Below, piece by piece: positions 8,897 through 16,921 of a stretch of DNA of 64,000 bases. Below the pieces are notes generated by a model, which saw only the letters and a program-made list of their open reading frames with translations, was not told the origin of the DNA and searched no databases. Origin of the DNA: Microcystis viridis FACHB-1342 (GTDB lineage: Bacteria; Cyanobacteriota; Cyanobacteriia; Cyanobacteriales; Microcystaceae); the NCBI RefSeq assembly GCF_014698335.1, contig NZ_JACJSV010000004.1:1-64000 (forward strand). Direction: 5' to 3'. Position 1 is the stretch's first letter, and each line of letters starts with the position of its first letter. The position numbers and the translations under genes are program-made.

Positions 8897-8984
8897 CTCC
8901 TTGGCTACTGGAAAAGAATCGGGTTGGCAAACTAGGATAATATAAGGGTTTTAGCCTATCCCGCACTCAGGTGTTTTAACTTTT

Positions 8985-9251
8985 ATGCCCAAAAAACAGA
9001 AGTATCCCCATCTCTTGGGGTCAAAATGGACGGCAAAACAAAAAACATGGGGCTGGCGACATTTTCAAGTGGTCAATCGTCAAAATCGCGGTCAATGGGT
9101 TTTTGCCGAATTAGTCGCTTCCTGCGATCCGACTGTCCGCTTCTGGATTAATGCTAAACAGTTGCAAGACGCGAATCTCTGGCAATCAGGTTGGCAAACC
9201 CTAACGGAAATGAACCAACCCGACAGCGCCGACGAGATTATTGTAAATTAA
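8985..9251 (+). CDS. TIGR02450 family Trp-rich protein
   Basis: A small 88-residue basic protein rich in tryptophan. The segment HLLGSKWTAKQKTWGWRHF, then VVNRQ and VFAELVASCDPTVRFWINAKQL, and LWQSGWQTL identify the TIGR02450 family, found in cyanobacteria and some marine bacteria. No biochemical role is known to me. It stands alone between lexA and the convergent DUF4335 gene, only 15 bases from the latter's stop. Confidence 0.85.
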   Translation: MPKKQKYPHLLGSKWTAKQKTWGWRHFQVVNRQNRGQWVFAELVASCDPTVRFWINAKQLQDANLWQSGWQTLTEMNQPDSADEIIVN

Positions 9252-9266
9252 ATGCAGTACAGCCTA

Positions 9267-10601
9267 TTACTGTTCCATAAAAGTCCGCACCGTACCATCA
9301 GAACCAAGAACTAGACGCAATTGAGGATTACCAGAGATATCGAGGGGAGACACGAAAGGTTGATTGAGCAGGGGCATATTAGTGCGATCGAGATAGATTT
9401 TCGCCGCCTGTCCCAGGGGAATAATCTGTTTTAGGGAACCATCCTGATTTAAGACCAAACGGTACTCTAGAGTATGCTTGAGACTTTCCGGGGGTTGCCA
9501 ACGGGACTGAAAATATTCTCTGGTTTCTGCCACTTGGGGAATTGTATCTAGTAAGTTCGTCTCTGGGGCTTTAGCGGTACTTGTGGATGGTTTGGGGTCT
9601 AAATTGACATTTTCGGGGTTAACAGGGCTTAGAGGCGGTAAATTGGGCAATTTTGGCGGTGCTGGACTCGGATTCATCGTGGTGGGGGGGACATCTGCCA
9701 GTGCATTTGTACCCTGAGCGCCAGTGACGGGGGGGGCAGTAATCGGGATGTTCTGATTATTCGGTTCAATTATGATCGCCGTGCCGCCGGGAAGCGAACC
9801 TGTGACTGGTGGCGGCGGTAAAGTGGACGGCGGAATCACCAGGGGGACGCTAGAGGGACGAACTGGGGCTGGAACGGTTCCCACGGGCGGCGGTGGCGGT
9901 AAAGGGGTTTTATTGCCCAAATTTGCCGGTAACTGCGGGTTTGGGGCGGCTGTTCCCGTGGGGGGTAAAGGCAGCGTTGGCAAGGGTTGGGGAATCTTGG
10001 CACTATTGGGATCGCTGGTTAAATCATTATTGGCCACTTGTTGCTGTTGATAAAATGCGATCGCTATTCCCCCGATAGTTATTAGGGCTGAGGCGATTAA
10101 TCCCGTCCAGATCAGGGCATTTTTTCGAGTTTTCTGGCGAATTAATGGGGGTATTAGGGGGCTTTCATGGTTATACTCCCCTAAAGCATTGGCTAGATCG
10201 AATAATTGCGACGTGGTTAATTCGATCTCCTGTTTATCCTGATCGGTTAGCAGGGAACCTAAAAATAATTGATGCTGCAGAAGTCCCTGACAACGGAGAG
10301 AGGGTAAGGAGGGGAGATGACTTTCGGGGGAACCACTAGCCACGAAAGAGAGGGTAGAAACGGGACTAGAGAGTAAATTCTGCACATAATTAGCGACAAT
10401 TTCCCCTAGGAGTTGTAATTGTGTGCGATCGCCTTTGATTGTCACCTGTTTTTCCTCACTCAATCTAGGATCATCAAAGCGCAATTGAAAGTGGGCATCG
10501 TTTAAGACATTTTTACCTAACCAAACCGCTAGAGGCGAACTATTTCCCCAAATTTCTAGGGTACAGGTGGGAGGTGTATATTTGCGAATTAGATTACTCA
10601 T
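9267..10601 (-). CDS. DUF4335 domain-containing membrane protein
   Basis: A 444-residue cyanobacterial protein. Residues 1-130 form the DUF4335 domain (RKYTPPTCTLEIWGNSSPLAVW, then FDDPRLSEEKQVTIKGDR). A single membrane helix follows at about 165-185 (ALIWTGLIASALITIGGIAIAFY). Then comes a 200-residue proline-rich stretch of PPPP and PPVTG runs, likely a cell-wall or periplasm-spanning linker, and a C-terminal globular domain (residues 360-444, ESLKHTLEYRLVLNQDGSL, LRLVLGSDGTVRTFMEQ). It lies with the DUF3038 gene on the same strand, a pairing common in cyanobacteria. The function is unknown; a membrane-anchored envelope protein is inferred. Confidence 0.85.
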   Translation of the reverse strand: MSNLIRKYTPPTCTLEIWGNSSPLAVWLGKNVLNDAHFQLRFDDPRLSEEKQVTIKGDRTQLQLLGEIVANYVQNLLSSPVSTLSFVASGSPESHLPSLPSLRCQGLLQHQLFLGSLLTDQDKQEIELTTSQLFDLANALGEYNHESPLIPPLIRQKTRKNALIWTGLIASALITIGGIAIAFYQQQQVANNDLTSDPNSAKIPQPLPTLPLPPTGTAAPNPQLPANLGNKTPLPPPPPVGTVPAPVRPSSVPLVIPPSTLPPPPVTGSLPGGTAIIIEPNNQNIPITAPPVTGAQGTNALADVPPTTMNPSPAPPKLPNLPPLSPVNPENVNLDPKPSTSTAKAPETNLLDTIPQVAETREYFQSRWQPPESLKHTLEYRLVLNQDGSLKQIIPLGQAAKIYLDRTNMPLLNQPFVSPLDISGNPQLRLVLGSDGTVRTFMEQ

Positions 10602-10776
10602 TTTTAGTTATCGGTGGGAATTATAAATTATGAATTATGAATTATGAATTATGAACTGGGAAGCTTTTTTTCAGTGTTGCCAAAGGCACGGCGTAGCCGT
10701 CCAGTAAACAGTAAACAGTAATCAGTGAACTGAAAACTTACATCTGATAACTGATAACTGATAACTGATAGGCTTT

Positions 10777-11328
10777 TTACTTTTTACTTGCCAAAAGGGT
10801 GTGCCAAAGAAGGAGATGACTGCGGGGGCTGCTGTAGAACAATAAATCGATTAATAATTTCCAAGCTAGGGAAGTTAGGCTAGAATCAATGAGATTATTT
10901 TCCGATATTTCTGGGTATTTTAAGCGAAAATTATCAATATAATTGCCCAAAAGTGTGGTTTTAACTGGTTCTTCTCCTTGAGTTCCCACTTGTTCCAAGA
11001 GAATTACAGCGCGACGGATTAACTCTTGCTTTTTTTGGGCCAAATGACAGAGGAGGAGAACTAGAGAACGGATGTCCGCGAGGGAAAGTTTTGACTGGGG
11101 TTGCCAGTGGTGGGCAACTAGGCGATCGCTTGTATCTGCATCTAAGGCTAATTCTTGGGCTGCTTGGGTGATAGACTCGGAGTCTAAATTAGCTAGAGAG
11201 ACTAAAGCCGCCAAAATCAGGTTTAAATAGCTATTAATACTCTCTAACTGCTCGTTACTGGGTGAGATAGCTAGGGGTAAATCCTCACCCGTGGAGGACT
11301 CGGCAGACTGAGGCATAGTCAAGGACAT
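10777..11328 (-). CDS. DUF3038 domain-containing protein
   Basis: About 183 residues from the ATG at 11328. A GTG-initiated extension to 11424 would overlap the divergent antiporter gene and looks non-coding, so I reject it. The core (EQLESINSYLNLILAALVSLANLDSESI, LSLADIRSLVLLLCHLAQKKQELIRRAVILLEQ, SLTSLAWKLLIDLLFYSSP) is helical and matches DUF3038, a cyanobacterial family of unknown function that commonly neighbours DUF4335. A 175-bp spacer with TCAGTTATCAG-type short repeats separates it from the DUF4335 gene. The start could also be the ATG at 11316. Confidence 0.8.
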   Translation of the reverse strand: MSLTMPQSAESSTGEDLPLAISPSNEQLESINSYLNLILAALVSLANLDSESITQAAQELALDADTSDRLVAHHWQPQSKLSLADIRSLVLLLCHLAQKKQELIRRAVILLEQVGTQGEEPVKTTLLGNYIDNFRLKYPEISENNLIDSSLTSLAWKLLIDLLFYSSPRSHLLLWHTLLASKK

Positions 11329-11451
11329 AGATAAAAGGAATTGCCAGCAGAAAAACTTGGGTTTAGGAGAAAAAATCACTGGTTCTAAAGTGTCATAATA
11401 ATTGAGATTGTTCTTTTCTTGCACGTCCGCTCACCGATTGCCTCCCACCCA

Positions 11452-13023
11452 ATGAGTTTAGAATCCGCTACCGATGAAGTCATTAAGCAAAATTTAGAAC
11501 AATTTCTAATTGTTTTGTCCGTTTCCCTGAGTGTGGCCACGGTTTCGAGGATTTTTAGCTGGTTTCGCCAAATTCCTTACACCCTATTGTTAGTGATAGT
11601 CGGTTTAGGTTTAGCCTTCATCGATATCCGTCTGGTGAACCTATCCCCCGAACTGATTCTAGAAATTTTTCTGCCCCCTTTGCTATTTGAAGCCGCTTGG
11701 AATACGCGCTGGCGAGATCTGAAGGATAATTGGATTCCCGTCAGTCTTTTCGCTATTGTCGGCGTAATTATCTCGATTTTCGGGGTTGGTTTTACCCTAG
11801 ATGAATTGACCAATTTACCCCTATTTACGGCATTATTAGTGGGTGCAAGCCTTTCTTCTACGGATCCCGTCGCTGTTGTCGCTCTTTTTCGCGAATTAGG
11901 GGCCAGTAAAAAACTCACCGTGCTTTTGGAAGGGGAAAGCTTATTTAATGATGGGGTCGCTGTGGTCGCTTTCGCTCTTTTGGTGGAAATTCCCCTCGGT
12001 GCTAGTGGTCTATCCTTAGAGACAACCATTAGCCGGATTGCCGCTTTTATCGGTATCGGGGTGGCAGTGGGTTGTTTAGTGGGTTTTGGTATTTCCTATC
12101 TGACTCAACGTCTGGATTTACCCCTAGTGGAACAGTCTTTAACTCTTGTGTCCGCCTACGGTGCTTATTTATTAACCGAGGAGTTCGGGGGTTCGGGGGT
12201 AATCGGAGTGGTGACTACGGGGATTATTTTGGGTAATTTTGGCTCTAGAATCAGCATGAGTCCCCGTACGAGGCTATTAGTCACGGAATTCTGGGAGTTT
12301 CTCGCTTTTTTTGTCAATTCGATCGTTTTTCTCCTCATCGGCGATCAGATTCGTCTCTCCAGTTTAGCCGATAATCTCAATTTAATTTTTATCACGATCG
12401 CTGCCGTAGTGGCGGCCCGTTTTCTGGCTACCTTTGCCTTGGCAACTGTTAGTAATGCCTTGATGGAAACTAAAATTAATTGGCGGGAAAAAACGGTTTT
12501 ATGGTGGGGAGGTTTGCGCGGTTCCGTTTCTATTGCCCTAGCTTTAAGTGTGCCGGTTATTTTTCCCAATCGTCAGGATATCATCGATATCGTCTTCGGA
12601 GTTGTTCTCTTTACCCTGTTGGTTCAGGGATTAACTATTCAAACTTTCCTATCGAGATTAGACTTGATCGGTGATCAACCAATTCGAGAAAACTATGCAG
12701 AACTTTTAGCCCGACGGGTAGCTTTAAAAAGGGTTTTAGACTATCTTTCTAAGTTAGATAAATCTCCCGATGTTGCCCCCGAATTCTTTAGTTATGAGCA
12801 GCATCTCGTCAAAGAAAAGTTAAAGACCGTAGAAGCGGAAATACAATCTCTCAACGATAGTTATCCCCAATTACAGCTATTGACAATGGAACAACTTCGG
12901 GAAACCCTCCTAGATATCGAAGCTGATACCTACGCTGAATTTATTCGAGCCGGCCGTTTAACTAGCAATTTATCCCCCGTCCTTCAAGAAATTCTCGCTG
13001 AAAGTAAAATTACTGATCAGTAG
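11452..13023 (+). CDS. Na+/H+ antiporter, CPA1 (NhaP) family
   Basis: A membrane protein of about 523 residues with some 12 hydrophobic segments over residues 15-410 and a cytoplasmic tail of about 100 residues. The CPA1 signatures are FLPPLLFEAAW (amiloride-type segment), SLSSTDPVAVVALFRELG, the ion-binding ND pair in EGESLFNDGVAVVAF, and WWGGLRGSVSIALALS. Such proteins exchange Na+ for H+ at the plasma membrane for salt and pH homeostasis. I placed the start at the ATG 11452; a TTG at 11419 would add 11 unsupported residues and collide with the DUF3038 upstream region. Confidence 0.9.
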   Translation: MSLESATDEVIKQNLEQFLIVLSVSLSVATVSRIFSWFRQIPYTLLLVIVGLGLAFIDIRLVNLSPELILEIFLPPLLFEAAWNTRWRDLKDNWIPVSLFAIVGVIISIFGVGFTLDELTNLPLFTALLVGASLSSTDPVAVVALFRELGASKKLTVLLEGESLFNDGVAVVAFALLVEIPLGASGLSLETTISRIAAFIGIGVAVGCLVGFGISYLTQRLDLPLVEQSLTLVSAYGAYLLTEEFGGSGVIGVVTTGIILGNFGSRISMSPRTRLLVTEFWEFLAFFVNSIVFLLIGDQIRLSSLADNLNLIFITIAAVVAARFLATFALATVSNALMETKINWREKTVLWWGGLRGSVSIALALSVPVIFPNRQDIIDIVFGVVLFTLLVQGLTIQTFLSRLDLIGDQPIRENYAELLARRVALKRVLDYLSKLDKSPDVAPEFFSYEQHLVKEKLKTVEAEIQSLNDSYPQLQLLTMEQLRETLLDIEADTYAEFIRAGRLTSNLSPVLQEILAESKITDQ

Positions 13024-13308
13024 GACTATTTTGGGGTACATACCTGAACTTTCCCCGTATAAATATACGGCTCATCTGAGTTCAGTATGCTAAAGATCGA
13101 AGACAAATTTCTCAAACAGTTTTCACACAACTATTTGGACTCTTGATAACCGTCCTATTGGATTTTAGGCTCTGTAATCTTGGGCAAGAGAGGGATTGAG
13201 TTTTTATAAATTTATAGATAACCTACTAAACTAGGATGAGTCCATTGGTATGGGAGACGATAGTTTCGATCGATACCGACTCCACAGACTATCTTGGCTT
13301 ATCCTTTA

Positions 13309-13797
13309 CTAAAGTTCTTCAGCCAAAGCTAAGACACGCTGATATAGCTGGGAACTGACACGAAAACCAGCTTGGCTAATCAAGGTATCCATAACAGGTT
13401 GAACTTGAGGGATGAGGCTTCTTTGTTTGGCAACGAGCAGAATGCCCAGAATACCAATGATAGACAGCCCTAGCCGCAGGGCTTCTTGCCGCCCCAAGCG
13501 TTCATCAATGAGCAGATCATCAGCTTGTAGCTCAAGGGCCAAGGCTATGGCATTCGCTTCTCCAGCATCCAATCCTCGTTCTTGCTGAAGCTGGTTAACG
13601 AGTTCGGAGTTGGTGAGGGGTTGGGGTTGAATCCAACCGACTTGGAGAATGGCTGGAATGATGGGATTGCTTGCGGCTGCTAGTTCCCTAGCAACAACGT
13701 CTGGAATGATAACGGTTTGGTAAATTGACTCTAGCAACCAGAGATGATCGATAATCGCTAGATTGGCAAGGGCGGAGGTATCGCTGACGACGATCAT
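13309..13797 (-). CDS. DUF3368 (PIN-domain) toxin-like protein
   Basis: A 162-residue PIN-fold protein. The acidic motifs are visible: VVSDTSALANLA (residues 3-14), ARELAAA, RGLDAGEANAIALALEL (about 75-92), and LLIDERLGRQEALRLGL (about 95-112). This is the DUF3368 family, usually the toxin half of a UPF0175/DUF3368 module with presumed RNase activity. It overlaps the antitoxin gene by four bases (ATGA), implying coupled translation. All acidic residues look intact. Confidence 0.87.
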   Translation of the reverse strand: MIVVSDTSALANLAIIDHLWLLESIYQTVIIPDVVARELAAASNPIIPAILQVGWIQPQPLTNSELVNQLQQERGLDAGEANAIALALELQADDLLIDERLGRQEALRLGLSIIGILGILLVAKQRSLIPQVQPVMDTLISQAGFRVSSQLYQRVLALAEEL

Positions 13798-14045
13798 AGC
13801 CAGCCTCGATCGCGCAGATGTTGAACATCCTGCTCAAAGTCTTCTACATCGTAGTGAACACAAATACCGCGATCTGCCAACAGTTTTTGAAAGTCCATGA
13901 CTTCCATCCCGGCAATTTTACTGGCGCGACTGAGGGAAATCCGCTCTTGCTGAAACAGCGCAATGGCAATCTCCCGGAGCCAGTCACCCTGGTTAAAGGT
14001 TTCGGCTTGGCTGAGGTTATCCGGTAGGTTTAGGGTAATTTGCAT
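13794..14045 (-). CDS. UPF0175 family antitoxin
   Basis: An 83-residue protein of the UPF0175 family: an N-terminal strand (MQITLNLPDNL), a helix with LREIAIALFQQERISLSRASKIAGM and MDFQKLLADRGICVHY. The region ISLSRASKIAGMEVMDFQKLL resembles a helix-turn-helix, consistent with DNA binding and autoregulation. It precedes and overlaps the DUF3368 PIN gene by four bases, forming a two-gene toxin-antitoxin operon. Confidence 0.87.
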   Translation of the reverse strand: MQITLNLPDNLSQAETFNQGDWLREIAIALFQQERISLSRASKIAGMEVMDFQKLLADRGICVHYDVEDFEQDVQHLRDRGWL

Positions 14046-14259
14046 TGAGACATCCTCACGCGCTAATACTTACTTCTTCTAGCCTGCCATATCTCAGTTA
14101 AAGCTTTGGCTCTTCTGGTTTCTGTGTGGAAACGAGGTCTATACTGATAGAATATCCGTCAAAATAGTGCTGAAAGTCTTGCCCGATCAGCATTTCACGA
14201 TTCCATAAGCAAAAATTATCAGACAAAATCGAGAAGAGCCATTAATTCTGTTGGGGTAC

Positions 14260-14775
14260 TTAGAAAGGAATATCGTCTAAATTTTCCTCCACCGATGTGT
14301 CGCTAGGTTGCCAAGCGGAAGGATTAGAAAGTTCATAGGATGCGTCGTATTCGAAGTCCCCGGGGGAGACAGGTGCGACGGGTTTTTCCACCGGGGTTTT
14401 ATTCGATTTGTGGGTATTGATTGGCACGACTTTTTCTGGAGTCGGGGCTGCCATTTCACCGCTACTCAGGCTGCCGTCAAGATGATAGAGATGACTAATG
14501 ACTAATTCGGCCCGTTTTTCCTTAAAACCTTCGGGACGATCGATCGTCTGCATCGAGAGACGACCTTCTAAAATTACCCGATCGCCTTCATTATAGTTCT
14601 GAGCGACTTCTGAGGCTAAATTTCCCCAAGCTACGGCCCTTAAATTAGCTGGGGTTGCCTCGGCACGATTGGGGGAAAACTCGACTAACATTTGAGCGTA
14701 GGGAGTTTGATTATCTTGGGTATAACGTAATTCGGGACGACGGACAATTTTAGCCATTAAAATGCAACTGTTCAT
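14260..14775 (-). CDS. ssb: Single-stranded DNA-binding protein
   Basis: A 171-residue SSB. The OB-fold domain spans residues 1-105 (MNSCILMAKIVRRPELRYT, NLRAVAWGNLASEVA, GDRVILEGRLSMQTI). A flexible linker of about 55 residues follows, and then the acidic tip ENLDDIPF, the conserved partner-binding C-terminus (DIPF). SSB coats single-stranded DNA and recruits replication and repair proteins. It is divergent from the permease gene; a perfect 9-bp-arm palindrome lies 35 bases upstream of its start. Confidence 0.93.
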   Translation of the reverse strand: MNSCILMAKIVRRPELRYTQDNQTPYAQMLVEFSPNRAEATPANLRAVAWGNLASEVAQNYNEGDRVILEGRLSMQTIDRPEGFKEKRAELVISHLYHLDGSLSSGEMAAPTPEKVVPINTHKSNKTPVEKPVAPVSPGDFEYDASYELSNPSAWQPSDTSVEENLDDIPF

Positions 14776-14809
14776 GGTCGAAAATCAGTCTGAATTTTTC
14801 TAATAGCAC

Positions 14810-14832
14810 CATTGTACTGAAAAAGTACAATG
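14810..14832. promoter_or_regulatory. Perfect 23-bp inverted repeat between ssb and permease gene
   Basis: CATTGTACT (14810-14818), centre GAAAA, AGTACAATG (14824-14832). It lies in the 85-bp divergent spacer, 35 bases from the ssb start and 28 from the permease start. The GTAC half-sites recall LexA boxes but their spacing (7 rather than 4) is wrong, so the binding protein is unknown. Confidence 0.55.
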
Positions 14833-14860
14833 ATCACCACTGGGGAGGTTAGGGAATTTT

Positions 14861-15856
14861 ATGGGACTCTGGTTAAGAAAAAATCTCTTTAACACTTGGT
14901 ACAACGTCATCTTAACCCTTGCGGGTCTATTTCTCAGCCTCTGGGGTGGCTTAAGTTTTCTTGATTGGTCGATAAATCGGGCAAAATGGGCTGTAGTGAC
15001 GGAAAATATCGGTTTATTCGTAGTCGGTCGTTATCCAGAACAGTCAATATGGCGGATTTGGCTGATTTTAACGATTATTGCGGCTTTATCACTGTTTTCT
15101 TGGCAATTAAACCGGGGTCGCTTCCCCAATTGCCCCGCTTTTCTCCAACGCTGGTGGGGATTGCTCTGGTTATTGACTTTACCTTTAATCGCTTGGTTAC
15201 TATTGGGAGGATTATTTTTAAAGGCAATTCCCCTCGATGATCTCAGTGGTTTAATCTTAACTTTATTAGTAGCGATCGCCAGTATGATTTTATCTTTTCC
15301 CTTGGGGGTATTATTGGCCCTGGGGAGACAGAGTGAATTACCGGCAATTCGTTGGCTATCTATTGGTTATATCGAATTATTGCGCGGTTTACCTTTGTTG
15401 GGAATTTTATTCATGGCTCAGGTGATGTTACCTTTAATTTTACCCGCCGGGACCAGACCAGAACGGGTGATCAGAGCGATCGCCGGATTTACCCTTTTTG
15501 CGGCAGCCTATCTGGCCGAAAATGTTCGGGGTGGTTTACAAGCGATTCCCAAAGGTCAAATTGAAGCGGCCAGGGCTTTGGGTTTAAAACCGATTTTCGT
15601 TTTATTATTGATCGTTCTACCCCAAGCTTTAAAAGCGGTCATTCCCGCTATTGTTGGTCAATTTATCAGTTTATTTAAGGATACTTCTCTACTGGCGATC
15701 GTGGGACTGGTGGACCTCTTGGGTATGGCAGGATCGGTTTTAGCTAATCCGAAATTTATCGGCGATTATCCAGAGGTTTATCTATTTTTGGCGTTTATTT
15801 ACTGGATTTTCTGTTATTCTATGTCCCTAGCCAGTCGTAGGTTAGAACAGCGTTGA
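14861..15856 (+). CDS. Polar amino acid ABC transporter permease
   Basis: A 331-residue inner-membrane permease of the His/Glu/Gln/Arg (HisM/AapM) type. N-terminal hydrophobic segments (LTLAGLFLSLWGGLSFLDW) precede the conserved binding-protein-dependent transport domain. The EAA loop is GQIEAARALGLKPIFVLLLIVLPQALKAVIPAIVGQF (about 240-275) and the upstream signature is IELLRGLPLLGILFMAQ. It resembles cyanobacterial NatH-like permeases of the N-II neutral/acidic amino acid system. No ATPase, binding protein or second permease lies next to it, so its partners must be encoded elsewhere. Confidence 0.88.
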   Translation: MGLWLRKNLFNTWYNVILTLAGLFLSLWGGLSFLDWSINRAKWAVVTENIGLFVVGRYPEQSIWRIWLILTIIAALSLFSWQLNRGRFPNCPAFLQRWWGLLWLLTLPLIAWLLLGGLFLKAIPLDDLSGLILTLLVAIASMILSFPLGVLLALGRQSELPAIRWLSIGYIELLRGLPLLGILFMAQVMLPLILPAGTRPERVIRAIAGFTLFAAAYLAENVRGGLQAIPKGQIEAARALGLKPIFVLLLIVLPQALKAVIPAIVGQFISLFKDTSLLAIVGLVDLLGMAGSVLANPKFIGDYPEVYLFLAFIYWIFCYSMSLASRRLEQR

Positions 15857-15858
15857 TT

Positions 15859-16041
15859 GGGGTGTGGGGTGTGGGGTGTGGGGTGTGGGGTGTGGGGTGT
15901 AGGGTGTAGGGCGTAGGGTGTAGGGTGTAGGGTGTAGGGTGTAGGGTGTGGGGTGTAGGGTGATGGGGTGATGGGGTGATGGGGTGATGGGGTGTGGGGT
16001 GTAGGGTGTAGGGTGTAGGGTGTGGGGTGTAGGGTGTGGGG
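15859..16041. repeat. GGGTGTG/GGGTGTA heptamer array
   Basis: About 180 bases of short tandem repeats based on the heptamer GGGTGTG or GGGTGTA, with an inner run of four TGATGGGG octamers near 15960-15990. It begins three bases after the permease stop. Such heptamer arrays are typical of Microcystis genomes. Confidence 0.92.
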
Positions 16042-16063
16042 ATAATAAATAAAAATAATCTCC

Positions 16064-16147
16064 TGACTCCTGAATACTGACTCCTGAATACTGACTCCTG
16101 AATACTGACTCCTGAATACTGACGACCGGCTACTGATGACCGGCTAC
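16064..16147. repeat. Six 14-bp tandem repeats
   Basis: Four exact copies of TGACTCCTGAATAC (16064-16119) are followed by two copies of a related 14-mer, TGAYGACCGGCTAC (16120-16147). The shared period suggests one slipped-strand origin. Confidence 0.85.
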
Positions 16148-16265
16148 TAACCCCACCAACAGACTTATTCAGCACACCCTACCTGGCTTTTTGTCATAAA
16201 TATTGATATGATTTAACAATCAGCAGCAATTTATGGTAAATATATTTATTTAGGAGAGCGAGAAA

Positions 16266-16643
16266 ATGGCTGGATTCTTTGGCCTGTTTGGCAATAAGAC
16301 GAAATACGTCGATGAACCGATGGATATGAGCGCACCGGAACCGAAAGAGGCTTTTTACTTGGAACCCGATGACGCTAAAACTCTCGGTAATATCGACTTT
16401 ATGCGGACACCGATCACGATCCGACGTACTTTCCCGAAAACTGCCTCGAATAAAAAGGGTGGCGAATCGATTAAACAGATTTCTTCCATGGAAGTCAGCA
16501 AAGTCACCGATAACGGTATTGTGGCAAAATCGGCGACTTCCGAGGCTAATAGTAAGGCTAACGCTGCTAATGATAACGTTCGTCGCGCTAACGATGACAA
16601 TATCAATCCTTTCCTGAAAATGGCCCGCGAAATCAAGAAATAG
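16266..16643 (+). CDS. Conserved cyanobacterial hypothetical protein
   Basis: A 125-residue soluble protein preceded by a good ribosome site (AGGAG, nine bases before the ATG). It starts MAGFFGLFG, followed by an acidic stretch with EAFYLEPDDAKTLGNIDFMRTP, then the basic ITIRRTFPKT, a serine/alanine/asparagine-rich low-complexity region (about 75-105), and NPFLKMAREIKK. There is no membrane segment or signal peptide. I recognise no named family. The motif layout (ExxDAKxLG..DFMRT..IRRTFPKT) looks conserved rather than random, and codon use resembles neighbouring genes, so I regard it as real. Confidence 0.75.
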   Translation: MAGFFGLFGNKTKYVDEPMDMSAPEPKEAFYLEPDDAKTLGNIDFMRTPITIRRTFPKTASNKKGGESIKQISSMEVSKVTDNGIVAKSATSEANSKANAANDNVRRANDDNINPFLKMAREIKK

Positions 16644-16646
16644 TAT

Positions 16647-16854
16647 AGGGTTTGCTGAATAAATCTAAAAACCTTGTTGGGTAAAACTTTTAGACCTTTT
16701 GGCCATCAAAAAGTAATGGATATGGGAGTGATCGAGGGAAAAATCCCTGGACTTTTTCCCTGAAAATTAGGTAATTGACCCCCTCAAAATCGGTAAAACC
16801 CCACACCCCACACCCTACACCCTGCCCCCAGGAAAAACTTTTTCAGCAAACCCT
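16647..16854. mobile_element. MITE, 208 bp, with AGTAT target duplication
   Basis: Begins AGGGTTTGCTGAATAAATC and ends in the inverted TTTTTCAGCAAACCCT, flanked on both sides by AGTAT (16642-16646 and 16855-16859). No coding capacity. The interior holds reversed heptamers (CCCCACA/CCCTACA, 16797-16831) next to one end. The other copies are at 23335, 28440 and 35392. Confidence 0.85.
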
Positions 16855-16897
16855 AGTATAGTAAGGTGAGCATTGGCCACCCTTGATATCAAACTTT

Positions 16898-16921
16898 GGT
16901 GGGGAAAGCCCACCTTTTTTT
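16898..16921 (+). terminator. Terminator-like hairpin abutting the aroE start
   Basis: GGTGGG (16898-16903), loop GAAAG, CCCACC (16909-16914), then seven T (16915-16921), and the aroE ATG at 16922. CCACCC at 16877-16882 could pair with GGTGGG instead, giving a competing fold. It may be the end of an upstream transcript or an attenuator. Confidence 0.6.

Noticed and set aside
14810-14832. LexA box upstream of ssb
   Set aside because: The GTAC half-sites are seven rather than four bases apart, so it does not fit the cyanobacterial LexA box. Kept only as a palindrome of unknown use.
15819-16175. Reverse-strand open frame rich in TPHTLHPTPYT
   Set aside because: Translation of the heptamer array; a repeat artefact.
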